Below, one piece after another: positions 1 to 11,709 of a stretch of DNA of 64,000 bases (its first letter is position 1; each line of letters starts with the position of its first letter). This DNA is from Primulina eburnea (lineage: Eukaryota > Streptophyta > Magnoliopsida > Lamiales > Gesneriaceae). The position numbers and the translations under genes are program-made. Below the pieces are notes generated by a model that saw nothing but the letters and a program-made list of their open reading frames with translations, searched no databases and was not told where the DNA came from. The DNA is taken from NCBI RefSeq assembly GCF_022965805.1, contig NW_027331347.1:62001-126000 (forward strand), written 5' to 3'.

Positions 1-339
1 GAACGACCAAACTCTCTTTCAAAACAATGTATATGGCCGAGACTTTGAAGTAATGGGAGGAGAAAATTTCGAAAATTCTTGTGTGTAACTTTGTGTGCAA
101 AATTATGGTATGTTATTATGAGCCCTAGTGGTGTATATATAGAATGAGACTCCTAATCCAATTAAGAGTTCCTCTTCTACTAGGAATTTAAGTCTTCAAC
201 CTACTAGGACTCTAATTTCATTATATTTAATTAATTCATATATTATTATTTATTATGTTATGTGTTAGTCAACTTTGAAAACACATAATATATAATAATA
301 TATGCATGTGCATATTAGTAGTCAATACTACTTGTAAGG
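1..339. other. AT-rich flank, no gene seen
   Basis: No convincing coding region. The stretch is AT-rich and contains a TATA-like run near 137-147. It lies outside the first recognisable LTR, so it is the target into which the Tekay-like element inserted, or part of another repeat cut by the window edge. Confidence 0.5.
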
Positions 340-2807
340 TGTAGGAAATTCGAACTACGTAACCTGAAAACATGCAATCTAAGATTTTATTTAAAATATA
401 TGTTTAATGATTTTTATGCATTTAATGCATGATTATTGCATGGTTAGAGTTTTTCATGACTATTTTAAAGTTTCGTGTATTAGGGTTTTAAATTGCATTT
501 CGCGCTCGAACGAGTAACGGAGACCGGGGATAATCTGGAAAAATATTTTGACTAGATAATTAATTTTAATTATTTAATATGAGGTGTTTTTAAGTGTATA
601 TTTCGAAAATTGGGCTTTGGTGGACATTTTTACTTGTCAGGTCATGTTATTAATCGGTACGCAAAATTTATCGAATCGGGGGACTTTTTGAGGGCTCGAC
701 CAATATTTTCAAAAATGTACTTAAACAAAATATTTTTCGGGAGTATTACTGGTCTTGATAAGTTTGTTTTAATGTTAAATGGGCTCAAAACCCTTTTAAT
801 TTTAAATTAGGGCCCATTAGTGTGTTATTTTATTCCTTAAACCTAATTAACTAAACCCTAACCCTACTTAACACCTTGTAGCCGCACCATCCCCTTCATT
901 TAGCAGCCTTTTTTGAAAACTCTAACAGCGCCTCTTTATTTCCTCTCAAGTTCTTCAAGAAAATTCACTCCCGCCTCTCCGGTGCATGTTCTTCGCAAGG
1001 GCATTCAAGTTTTTGAGCGTAAAATCGTTGAGGCACTCTTGTATCTTCTTTATCTCTTCATTAACGCCAATATTATGCTGAATTTTATGTATTTGCATGA
1101 AAATCATTCGATCCATCTTGTGTTCACATTTTTGTATAAGTTGACACGAAAATTGCATTTTTTTATGACTCGTGTTCACGTTTTCATATATTTGTGCAAG
1201 GAGCTGCCGAGTTTTTGATGATAATGGGCTGTACACAGTGGTAAGGTGTTGTCATGAGGCTGGAGTCGAGGGCTATTCGGGTTAAGCTGAGGGCCGAGGG
1301 GTGTTTTATCGAGGGGTTGGCTCGTTTCGAGCGTAGATCGGGTGATGGGCTGAGCGGGCGGTGCAAGGGCTAACCCAAGCCATGGACCAGACCCTGGTGG
1401 GTCTGAGACACGGCCTAGGAAGGCTCAATCATTGTTGGAACCAGCCATGAAGCCGGTCAATCATGTTAAGGGGAGATTGGTCGCAGGTTGTGCGTTTGGT
1501 TGAACCTTGGGTGTGCGTATGTTTGGGGCATGCATGTGGCTAAGTCCTTGAGATGGTTCAGTCCAAGATGGTCCTAGGGTGGTCAAGGAGGGGATGGTTT
1601 GTGTCTGGTCCAATCTGGTTAGGTGCAGGTTCGATGTTTTGGTTCGAATGGCGCGACTAGGGTATGACTAGGTTGAGCAGAAATTTCCAGCAGCCTTTGG
1701 TCTTGTTTCGTGGGTCGTAAGTGGTCTAGAACGGGCTCGAGTTTACTTTTAAGAAATATTTTTATATATTTTTTGAGGTTTTTTGAAGAGTTTGGTAAGC
1801 TTTGGGTCGAAATTTGAGGTCCAGGGGTAAAATGGTCATTTTAGGTTTAAACTGGTCATTTTGCACCTGGGTCGAGTTTTGGTCCTGGTAGCGCCCTGAG
1901 AACAATTTGATATGGTTTTTAAATGTTTATGTATCACGTATATAACCTTTTTCGTAAATATGAAAAATATGATGCATGCTTGATTTTAATAAAAATTTAC
2001 GTATATGCATGATTTTATTAAATGATGAACATTATGACACGTTTTTGAAGGATGAGAGTTGGTTGTGACTAATACGATTATATGAGATATTATGAGCTGA
2101 GATCAAGGCATAGTGGATGGGTAATGCTGTCGCTGATGTCCCCGTCGCCGGGTACCGCAGTTATATTATATGGATCCATCGAATAGAGCTGATACGAAAG
2201 TCACAACTAATAAACTGAATTCCATTAAAAGAAAATGTATATGTATATGATAATATGTTGAGACATGTTTTGACACGAAATGATTTTATGTTTATGCTTT
2301 TAAGTTCATTAAATGTATTTTTATTACTGTATTTTTTACTGATGTGTGCTATGTATATGTATTTATTATAATGTTACAGATGTGTTGAGTCTTTAGACTC
2401 ACTAGGTTTGAATGATGCAGGTGAGCATGTTGATGAGGAGGCTCGAGGTGCCGAAGTCTAAATAGGCAGGGCTGGGTGTGCACACATGAACCCGATGACC
2501 TTATTTTTCCGCACTTCATGTTTATGAGTATGGAATGGACATAAATATTTTTATACGCTTTTGTTTTTACATGTTAAGGATTTGTCCAGATTTTACTTGT
2601 TTCGTATTTCCATGATTTTGGTACGTAATTATAGGTTTTTATGATTTGTCGTTATTTTAAACTACACTATTTTTACATGTCATTTGATTGCGATTGTTTT
2701 AGAAAGGTGTAATTTTCAGCAGTAGCATACATGCATAGATTAAGAATTTTCGAAAATTTAGCTTACAAAAAAAAAATTAATAGCATTTTAAATTAGTAGA
2801 CGTCACA
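340..2807 (+). repeat. 5' LTR of the Tekay-like element
   Basis: The end is set by the terminal GTCACA at 2802-2807, followed by the tRNA-Met-type primer site. The start is probably TGTAGG at 340, from alignment by eye with the related LTR starting at 8344; it could be off by about 15 bp. It shares three blocks with the LTRs at 19047-22578 and 60609-64000: a stretch around CGCGCTCGAACGAG near 501, the block with GCCGGGTACCGC near 2150, and the near-palindrome GAGTCTTTAGACTC at 2387-2400 before the U5 end. Confidence 0.75.
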
Positions 2808-2808
2808 G

Positions 2809-2822
2809 TTGGTATCAGAGCC
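2809..2822 (+). promoter_or_regulatory. Primer binding site, initiator tRNA-Met type
   Basis: TTGGTATCAGAGCC begins two bases after the 5' LTR end. TGGTATCAGAGC is the standard plant LTR-retrotransposon site complementary to the 3' end of initiator tRNA-Met. Confidence 0.9.
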
Positions 2823-3862
2823 AGGGTACTGTATAGGGTTGTGGCACCGCCAGCTTCTGCAGCTCAGTCTTCAAGCCTCAAGTCTGTATGCTTTTATGTT
2901 TTAAAGGTTTTAAATATTTTATTGCTATCACTTGCATGATTACATGATGCACGTTTTACAGTGATTTCCAGTACATATTTAGATGAGTATTTTATTTAAG
3001 GATTAAACATTTTGAAAAATAGATTAAATTGCATGATGTGTTACGTTTAGACTTGGACTATGTTCAGATATCATGCTTCCCAGACGCGCCCCTAGCACTG
3101 ACCGTCAAGATGACACTACTGAAGGCGATAAAGGCCTCCCGCCACCGCCTTAGGATGCAGCTAGCAGTGTGCTGGAGGGTATTGCCAGGTTTATGGAGCT
3201 GGTACAACAGGCTTCCCGACCTCATACCGACATTTATTAGCAGTTTAGACGGCTCAACCCGAAGGAGTTCGAGGGCACCACTGATCCGTTCTTGGCAGAG
3301 GGCTGGATTCGATCCTTGGAGCTACATTTTCAGTACTTGCAGATGAGGGATGACGCATATATGTTGAGAGATGGCGCATCCCTCTAGTGGGAGGGAGCCG
3401 CTCATGGAGTGGACTTGGCTACCTTCACTTGGGACTGGTTCAAGGAGATCTTATATAATAAGCACTTTCCAGCAGATGTCAGGAGCCACCTGACAAGGGA
3501 GTTCATTAGTCTCCCACAGGGGGGCCCATCCATAGCAGAGTTTATCAGGAAGTTTGATAGGGGCTATCATTGTGCCCCTCATTGCGAGAGATGTCGTCCA
3601 GAAGCTGAGGCTTTCATGGATGGCCTGAGACCCATCTTGCGCCAAGATGTGATGCTGATGAGACCGACGAGCTATGATGAGGCCACTTCTTGTGCTTTCC
3701 AAGCAGAGTAGGCACTCCGAGACATTGATTTCGAGATGCAGAGAAAGAGGCATCAGGCCCAATCCAGCTCCCAGCCGCAGAAAAAGCAGTTTACAGGGCC
3801 ACCGAGGCTGCAAGGGCAGCAGAAGCCCCAGGGACAACTTAAGAGGCCTGAATAGAAGAGAC

Positions 3863-4759
3863 TGTAACGTCCCAAAAATTTGAAGGTCCACATAAAACAC
3901 ATGCATGCAAGTTATTAAATATCTTTTGTATTTTATTAAATAGTTAAATTATCTGTTTAATTTTAAAATAATTTCTAACGATGCATGATTTATGATTGAC
4001 ATTATTTTAAATTATTACATGTTTATTTGATGTACGTTAAAATATTTTCTCGAATTTCTTGTTTCAGACAAATATTCGATAAGAGATCGAGGAAAGGAGA
4101 TCGACGATGATTTATGCGATTTTAAAATGTGATATTTTATTTGAAGTCAAGAAAGTGGCATTATAAAATAATTTATTAAGTTTTTAGCATTTTTAAAGCC
4201 TAATTAATTTATTAGGTGATTTTAAACTTTTAAGGTTTGACACATGCGTATTTTAATTCAAATTTAGGGATGCTATTATTTTAGTGAGGAATTAGTATTT
4301 TATTTAGTATACTAATTGATTATTAGTATTTTAATATCCTAATTAAACCCTTTAATGCCCTCTCCACTAACCCACTAACACACACACACGTTCTCTACAC
4401 ACACACACATATACATGATGCACACACACACATGTCCCTTGGACTCCCATTTCAGTTTTTGGAAGGGCATAGGGCTCTTAAGCTTTTCTTTTCATCGTCC
4501 ACCATTTCATTCCCTCCCTTGTTAATTCCTGAAGCACATGTCCATTTCTTCAAGATAATCGTCCCGAAATTCGTCCCGGATCGGCCCTCGCATCTCTCCC
4601 CTTCGATAGTCGTCGTATCGTGAGTATAATCATAAAAGACATGTATATTCTTTCGTTTTTGTATCGATCTTGTCATAGTAATTATTTTGATGTATATTGT
4701 ATGAAAGACATGTGTATGTTATGCAAAAGTTTGAGCAAAAATGTTTGAAACGATTTTGA
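3863..4759 (+). repeat. Left arm of the long inverted repeat
   Basis: Pairs with 6071-7033 on the opposite strand. The match starts at the terminal TGTAACGTCCC and ends just after CGATTTTGA at 4751-4759, beyond which the left sequence continues as LTR and the right arm has no partner. Confidence 0.9.
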
Positions 4760-6070
4760 ATCAGAATTTTGGATCTCAAAAACCGAGTCTGCTGTATTTT
4801 AAAATATTGGGAATTTTCGGTAGATTTTCTGGAAAATATTTCAACATATTAAACGTAGGCCTTTTGATAGCTTCGATTTGACAGTAAATTCGTAATTTTT
4901 GGACAATAAACGAGTGAGTTATGATCATTTTCGTGAGACTGCACAAGCTGTGAAATTTCTATGTCATAAAATCTATCACCCTCTGTTATTTCGAATTCTG
5001 TAACTTATAGGTTGATTTTCTGGAAATGTTTTCAACTTATGATTTGTAGTACATCGTGTTATATTCGATTTGACGGTAAATTTGTATTTCTTTGATAAAA
5101 ATGAGGGATATATGATTTTTACGGTGACATCGCTCAAGCTGCAAAAATTTGTGCACGTTCTTCTCGTTTTCTCAAGTTTTGGTTGCAGGCTTCGTTGGGA
5201 TCTTTTGAATCTTTGCTGCTTTGGTTAGTGCAGCATGTCCAGAGCATTCCAACGAAGCCCTCGATGTTTTTAATTATTTTTGACGTGCAAAAGAAAATGT
5301 TTTATTTTTTAGGTATGCTAAATGACTTGTGACCAAATATGAATGGGTTTGGAAGTCAGTGAACGTGGCCGAGGACCTCTCCACCCCGGTAAAGTATGAC
5401 CGGGTTTGATCAAGATTGGAAAGCGGTAAAGTATGACCAGGGACCAATCCACCCAGTAAAGTATGACCGGGGATCTTATGTATGTGGTAGTGGACATCCC
5501 TGCCAGCCCAGTATTGTGGTTTAGTCTGATCAGGCGCATTTATGTATGAGTCACTTGCTTTGAAACATATCTCTACAAAAAAATGATTATGTTTATGTAT
5601 GTCCAAGTATTACGATGCAAGTATGTTTATGAAAGGTTTTACGATAGATGGCACGTCTACGTTTAGGTATGTATGTCCTACTTTAAAATGCATGTGGTTT
5701 TATTATGTATTACTTGTTATTCCCAGTTTATACATGTTGAGTCTTTAGACTCACTAGACTTGATCAATTCAGGTGAGGACGAGTTTGAGGAGACGAGAGG
5801 TGGGGATCGGTGAGCTGGCTCGGACTGTGCGGTGGACTAACCCGAAGACCGCTTAAGTTTCAAGAAAACTTTTTATGCATGTTGAACTCTTTTACTCTAA
5901 TTTTAACGAATTACTTTATGTTGTTTTAAACAAGTACTTGTGGCTAGTTTGTTTACATTTCAATATTGGTTCAAGCAATTTACTTACGAGTGTATTTTGA
6001 TAAATTGTTATTCATTTAAGAAAATTTTTATTTTTCCGCAAAATTCAATTAGTTCAAAAATACGGTACCA

Positions 6071-7033
6071 TCAAAATCGTTTCAAACATTTTTTCTCAAA
6101 CTTTTGCATAACATACACATGTTTTTCATACAATATACATCAAAATAATTACTATGACAAGATCGATACAAAAACGAAAGAATATACATGTCTTTTATGA
6201 TTATACTCACGAAACGACGACTATCGAAGCGGAGAGATGCGGGGGTCGATCCGGGACGAATTTCGGCACGATTATCTTGAAAAATGGACATGTGCTTTAG
6301 GAATTAACAAGGGAGCGAATGAAATGGTGGATGCTGAAAAGAAAAGCTTAAGAGCCCTATTCCCTTCACCAAAAACTGAAATGGGAGTTCAAGGGACATG
6401 GTTGTACTTGTGTGTGTACATTTATGTGTGTGCATCATATGTGTGTGTGTGTAGAGAACGTATGTGTGTGTTTTAGTGGGTTAGTGGGGAGGGCATTAAA
6501 GGGTTTAATTAGGATATTAAAATACTAATAATCAATTAGTATACTAAATAAAATACTAACACTAATAATCAATTAGTATACTAAATAAAATACTAATTCT
6601 CCACTAAAATAATAGCATCCCTAAATTTGAATTAAAATATGCATGTGTGAAACCTTAAAAGTTTAAAATCTTAAAATCATTTGATAAATTAATTAAGCTT
6701 TAAAAATGCTAAAAACTTAATAAATCATTTTAAAATGCCACTTTCTTGACTTGAAATAAAATACCACATTTTAAAATCACCTAAATCGTCGCCGATCTCA
6801 TTTCCTCGATCCCGCATCGAATATTTACCTGAAACAAGAAACTCGAGAAAATATTTTAACGTACATCAAATAAACATGTAATAATTTAATTTAATACCAA
6901 TCATAAATCATGCATCGTTAGAAATCATTTTAAAATTAAATAGATAATTTAACAATTTAATAAAATACAAAAGAAATTTAATAACTTGCATGCATGTGGT
7001 TTATGTGGACCTTTAAATTTTCGGGACGTTACA
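6071..7033 (-). repeat. Right arm of the long inverted repeat
   Basis: Reverse complement of 3863-4759 with small indels. About 70 bp of extra length comes from a tandem duplication of the ATCAATTAGTATACTAAAT unit near 6530-6595. The transcribed pair could fold into a hairpin of nearly 900 bp with a 1.3-kb loop. Confidence 0.9.
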
Positions 7034-7283
7034 GAGACCACCTCAGGTGCCAGGGGCACCTAAGCCAGAGGACAGACAGCCGTGTAAACAATGCAACTGA
7101 TTCCACTTCGGCAAGTGCATGTGGGGGACCTGCAAATGTTTTATTTGTGAGCAGAAGGGTCATAAAGCGGTGGATTGCCCTAGGAACAAGGGCCCCACTA
7201 CCGGCAGAGCATATGTGATGCATGCCGAGGAGGCAGAAGCCGAGCCTGACTCTACTTTGATCACCAGTAACTTCTACGCTTAA

Positions 7284-7498
7284 GTTTATTTATTTATTGC
7301 TTGATTGCATGAGATTATATGATTGTTATGAGAATTAACTTATGGGATTGAGAACATAAAAGGAACTAGGATGCATGCTCTACCTAGTTGAAACTAAGGA
7401 TTGAATTGCATGAATTGAGAATTTTAAGGACCTAAGTGTAATAACCGATAATATGAGGACCTAATTGCAAAAACCAAGATTTTAAGGGGCTATTTTCG
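7284..7498 (+). other. Non-coding remnant between gag and the 3' LTR
   Basis: An AT-rich stretch with no open frame and no trace of protease or reverse transcriptase. It joins the gag stop to the interior of the second LTR copy, so a deletion junction lies in or beside it. Confidence 0.6.
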
Positions 7499-8343
7499 AG
7501 CAGCCTTTGGTCTTGTTTCGTGGGTCGTAAGTGGTCTGGAACGAGTGGGTTAGGGGCTGTTCATGTAGGTTTAAGTCATGGTTTGAGTCGGGAAAATTTC
7601 TGTTATATTTCGGGTTGATTCGGGTTAAAACAGGGACCTCGTCCCAAGTTTTAAAACGAATCGATTAAGTTTTGAACGGGCTCGAGTTTACGTCTAAGAA
7701 ATATTTTTAAATATGTTTTGAGGAGTTTGGTAAGTTACGGGTCGAAATTTGATATCTAGGGGTAAAATGGTTATTTTGGATTTCCAACGGCAAAATGGTC
7801 ATTTTGCTCTCGGGTCGAGTTTTGGTCCTGGCTGCGTCCTGAGAACAATTTGATATGGTTTTTAAATGTTTAAGTATCACATATATTACCTTTTTCGTAA
7901 ATATGAAAAATACGATGCATGCTTGATTTTAAGGAAAATTTACGTATATACATGATTTTATTAAGTGATGACCATGATGACGCATTTTTGAAGGATGAGA
8001 GTTGGTTGTGATTAATACGATTATATGAGATATTATGAGCTGATGTCAAGGCTCACTGGACGGGTAATTCTGTCGCTGATGTCCTTGTTGCCGGGTACCG
8101 CGATTATATTAGATAGATCCATCGAATAGAGCTGATACGAAAGTCACAACTAATGAACTGAATTCAATTAAAAGAAAATGTATACGTATATGATGATATG
8201 TTGAGACATGTTTTGACACGAAATGATTTTATACGGCATGTTTATGTTTATGATTTTAAGTTCATTAAATGTATTTTTATTACTGTATTTTTCACTGATG
8301 GGTGCTTTGTATATGTACTTGTTATAATGTTATAGATGTGTTG

Positions 8344-11300
8344 TGTAGAACCCGTAAAATCAGTAGACGTAAAAGCCATGCATAATTCTAGATTTTTTAA
8401 ATTTAATTGACTTCATTGCATGATTATTTTAAATGCATTTCTTTGAAGTTAATTATTTATTTTTTCAGTTCAGTAGTTGATTTTTAGCATTTCAGTTATT
8501 TCAGTGAGGCCGGACCGGAGTTGGAGTTTTGAGATAGAATTTAAGATTTGAGAAATATTCCCAGGATTTAATTTAGCTAGCAAGTAAGTTAATTTAAGTT
8601 AAAAAGGAGGTTTGAGGATATATTTTGATTATTTGAGGCGAGTAGAAAAAAATTAGTTCATTTAAGTTACTTAATTAAGGGGTTAGCTCACTAAATTAAT
8701 TAAAAGATTAGTGAGGCTTTTAAAGGTTAGTGATTTACTAAGTAATTAACATTTCCCCCTTCATTTTTAATTGGGAATTTCGGCCACCCCATTTGTCAAG
8801 ACAAACTAGGACTTGCCAACTCACCTTTGACCCATTCTTGGTTGATTAGCATGCTAATTCTTTTAGCTATTTTTTTTCCACCTTAATTAATTAATACTAG
8901 ACCACTATCCTAACCCTTGATTGGCATGATAAAAAATCGGCCACTATACTCTAGAACCATCCAAAAGATCATTTGATAGCAATTCAAATTCAAAATTCAA
9001 ATGCATGAAGACTTGGTCTTGATATCTTCCTTATATCTTGCACCTATCCTCCTCTCTCCCATAACCACTTACTCCCCTCCCCATTGCACGAAAATTAGAG
9101 CCATTTCAGAGTGTAAAGTCGTGAGTCTTAGCTAGGAAAGAAGGCAAGAAAAATCGAGAGCAAGAATTAAGAGAAGCGCTCCATCTCCTCTGCGCCGAGT
9201 CGTCGCATCCTTTCGTTTTTCCATCAAACGAATCAAGGCATGTACATATTCTTTTCTAAACCTCAATCAAGGCATATTAACATTATTTTCATGATTCATG
9301 ATCACCATTTCATGCCCAAAACGAAATACATCACAGATTTTGTTAAACGGAACACATGCAGATTTTTATTGGTTTCCTTGTGCACCTCACGCTTTTCTGA
9401 GTTTTGATGGTTTCAGGTGGATGGCTCGACTCCAGGCTCCCAAGGCGACTCCTAGACACGTAATAGGATGCATTAGGATCGTGTTTGTCCATTCATGCAG
9501 CCCCCATATTGCTGAGAATTCAGAATTTGACAGCAACTCCCTTGCTGCCATGTATGCTCTTCGAAATTCAGATTTTCTGTCCAAGGGGTTTGATCTGATC
9601 TTGGCTGCCCTAAGGGCTCTTAGCCATGGTTGGATCACTCCCCTAGCATTTCTAAGACGTGACTAAGTCGCCCTTTTGGTGGCTTGGTCCATGGCTCCTC
9701 GGTTTTTAAGCAAAACAACACAACAGCCCCCTCCCCTCTCGGCCCTTCGATTTGACAGCTTGTGTGAGTTTCGAATTGTATGGTTTGGTGTGGATCTTGG
9801 TTGGCCTATGGCCCTTAGCCACGGTTTACACCTTGCCCCTAGATGTCTAGATCGTGCCATGGTCAATCAAATGGCCACTGGAACGACACGAGACATTAAT
9901 CGAAGCAACACACTACACACGCGCAGATTGAGTCTCGATAAGAGTTTGTGAGTTGTTTCTGGTATGGTCCGAATCGTGTCTGGCCAAAAGCCCTTAGCCA
10001 TGGTTCAAATCATTCCTTGGGATGTTGGTAAGGGTCTCTGGTCGGTGGTTCACGCCCCAATGGCCAATAGACTCGAAAACGACACAAGACAAGCGAGTGC
10101 ACAGCTGCTGGAAATTTACAGCAAGTTGTGGCGTCGTTCAGAAGGCCCGTTAGAGTTCTGGGTTGGCTTTTAGCCCATGGCCTTGGACTGGACAGTGCCT
10201 CATTGAGTTAGGAAGGTCATGTTTTCGACCGTTCATCATTCGGATCATTTTTGAGGTCGTACGAGAATTTACGGTGCGACGTGCCAAATTGACTCTCGAA
10301 AAAGCGTTTCACGTTTTGGCCTCCGTTTCACATGAATTCGACCCTCATCATTTTAGGAGCATAATTTCAGTATGTTTAGCGTATTTTAATCATGACATGA
10401 TGACGGTTCAGTGTTGGTTCGGGTTGGTTCGGAGTCATGATTAAAATACGGAGTCGTTAAGCGTAATTGTCAAAATTTTCAAACTTTAGTTCATCATTCA
10501 TCCAAGAAAAATCTATTGCATATTTTATGGCATATTTAGGTCGAAGCGAGCTTGGGGACGATCCATTCCAGTTGGTAAAATTTCAGGATATTTTCATTAT
10601 CGTCAGTTAATTATTTTACGTGCATGAAAACAGAAAATGATTATTTTTGAGATTTATGCGATATGGCTTGTGGTGCATTCACTATGTGGGAGCATTATTT
10701 ATACGGTCGCCAGTGACCGCTTAGTTCAGGTTGGTACCATCAGGTCACCAGTGACCGCTTAGTTCAGGTTGGTACCATCGGGTCTTCAGTGACCGCCAGC
10801 TCAGTTTCAGGCTCCCCGGTAGTCAGTTACCGATCAGTTCAGCTTAGTGCAGTGGCCACAGGCGTAAAAACATAATCTCAACAGAAAATTTTATCTGTTA
10901 TTTCAGTACAGGCTCCAAGGAGCAAATATTTTTACTGTGATTATCAGTTCAGTTATGCACATATTATAATTGCTCAGATCAGTTTATCTTCAGCATGATT
11001 ACAGATTATTTTCTGTATGCCTCATGACATAATATTTTACCTCATGCATATTTTACTTCAGATTTTACTCGTTACCTGCGATATATGCATGCTGAGTCTT
11101 TAGGCTCACTAGACTTGATTGTTGTAGGTACTGTTGAGGCTAGGGCCGAAGGCGGGGACCAGTGAGCCAGCTTGGGTCGGCAGTAGTGGCACCCGAGGAC
11201 CTCAGTACAGCAGTGTTTATTTTATTCCGCAAACAAATTTTTATCAGTCATTGGATATTTTTAAGTTGTTATTGTTGGCAAACAATTATTTTCTTCCGCT

Positions 11301-11428
11301 GCAACATTTTTGAAACATTGAACTTGATTCACCAGTTGATTTTATGAATGAGGTCATTTAAGTTCTTTTAAAAAGAAAATTTTTAATTTTCCGTAAATTT
11401 TAAAGCAAGAAGTTCAGGGGCCTTCACA
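8344..11428 (+). mobile_element. Solo LTR, 3085 bp
   Basis: Starts TGTAGAACCC, ends GGCCTTCACA, and is flanked by TGTTG at 8339-8343 and 11429-11433. The interrupted host sequence is seen intact at 2378-2392. There is no internal region, primer site or polypurine tract, so this is one LTR left by LTR-LTR recombination. It carries a variant GAGTCTTTAGGCTC at 11094-11107, three 38-bp tandem repeats (10711-10824), and about four degenerate repeats of roughly 180 bp marked by CCCTTAGCCATGG-like sequence near 9621, 9816, 9995 and 10171. Open frames here are short and look fortuitous. Confidence 0.92.
10711..10824. repeat. 38-bp tandem repeat, three copies
   Basis: CAGTGACCGC recurs at 10711, 10749 and 10787. 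The first two copies share the following TTAGTTCAGGTTGGTACCAT; the third is diverged. It lies in the solo LTR upstream of the GAGTCT motif. Confidence 0.85.
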
Positions 11429-11709
11429 TGTTGAGTCTTTAGACTCGCTAGGTTTGAATGATGTAGGTGAACACGTTGATTAGGAGGCTGGAGGTGTCAA
11501 AGTCTGAGTAGACAGGGCTGGGTGTGTTCACATGAACCCGAGGACCTTATTTTTCCGCACTTCATGTTTATGAGTATGGAGTGGACATGAATATTTTTAT
11601 ACGCTTTTGTTTTTACATGTTGAGGATTTGTCCAGATTTTTATTGTTTGTTATTTGTATGATTTTGGGAAGTAAGTCTAGGTTTTTACGATTTGTCGTTA
11701 TTTTAAACT

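Larger units (their letters stand above)
3863..7033. mobile_element. LTR insertion with inverted ends (U3 end at both sides)
   Basis: Flanked by GAGAC at 3858-3862 and 7034-7038; removing it restores the gag frame. The left end reads TGTAACGTCCC and the right end is its reverse complement, ending CGTTACA. The left arm 3863-4759 pairs with the right arm 6071-7033; a 155-bp stretch compared by eye shows three mismatches. The right arm is longer through a duplicated AT-rich block near 6520-6600. The left arm continues as an apparently near-complete LTR to about 6068, including GAGTCTTTAGACTC at 5739-5752 and three copies of a GTAAAGTATGACC repeat at 5389-5468. No coding sequence was seen. The element is an almost whole LTR joined to an inverted copy of its own 5' part. 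Confidence 0.85.
3073..7283 (+). pseudogene. gag: Tekay-type gag, split by an insertion and with several stops
   Basis: The frame runs from ATG 3073 to 3862 and resumes at 7039, ending at TAA 7281-7283: about 345 codons once the 3171-bp insert and one GAGAC copy are removed. The central part (from about 3280) is a retrotransposon gag domain with a TFTWDWFKEILYNKHFP stretch. A Q/K/R-rich linker follows, and the post-insertion part carries a zinc knuckle CFICEQKGHKAVDC (CX2CX4HX4C). At least six in-frame stops precede or follow the insert, among them TAG at 3151, 3235, 3385 and 3709 and a TGA before the knuckle. Most are explained by C-to-T changes (CAG to TAG, CGA to TGA). It would have encoded the capsid precursor and is not translatable now. 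Confidence 0.85.
340..11709 (+). mobile_element. Tekay-like Ty3/gypsy element, gag only, with two nested insertions
   Basis: Seen: a 5' LTR ending in CA, a primer binding site, a gag frame with zinc knuckle, then about 215 bp of non-coding DNA, then the downstream part of a second LTR copy. The 3' copy starts at 7499, matching the first LTR from about 1690, and is recognisable to about 11709. No protease, reverse transcriptase or integrase lies between. Known: the gag type with a C-C-H-C knuckle followed by a run like MHAEEAEAEPDSTLIT is typical of Tekay/Del chromoviruses. Inferred: pol and the first 1.3 kb of the 3' LTR were lost in one deletion, or this is a gag-only non-autonomous derivative. 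It was later entered at 3863 and at 8344. Confidence 0.8.
7499..11709 (+). repeat. 3' LTR remnant, split by a solo LTR
   Basis: 7499-8343 matches the first LTR from about 1690 onward, including the CAGCCTTTGGTCTTG block and the GCCGGGTACCGC block. The match resumes at 11434 with AGTCTTTAGACTCGC and continues to about 11709, where it ends abruptly near GTCGTTATTTTAAACT. The last 100 bp of the LTR, present in the 5' copy, are replaced by unrelated sequence. Confidence 0.8.

Noticed and set aside
4432..4676. Open frames in the inverted-repeat arms, mirrored at 6082-6476
   Set aside because: They lie in LTR sequence, differ between arms by stops, and have no recognisable domain.
9298..10444. Several open frames of 67-122 codons on both strands
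   Set aside because: All inside a solo LTR bounded by a target duplication; no domain, and mutually overlapping.
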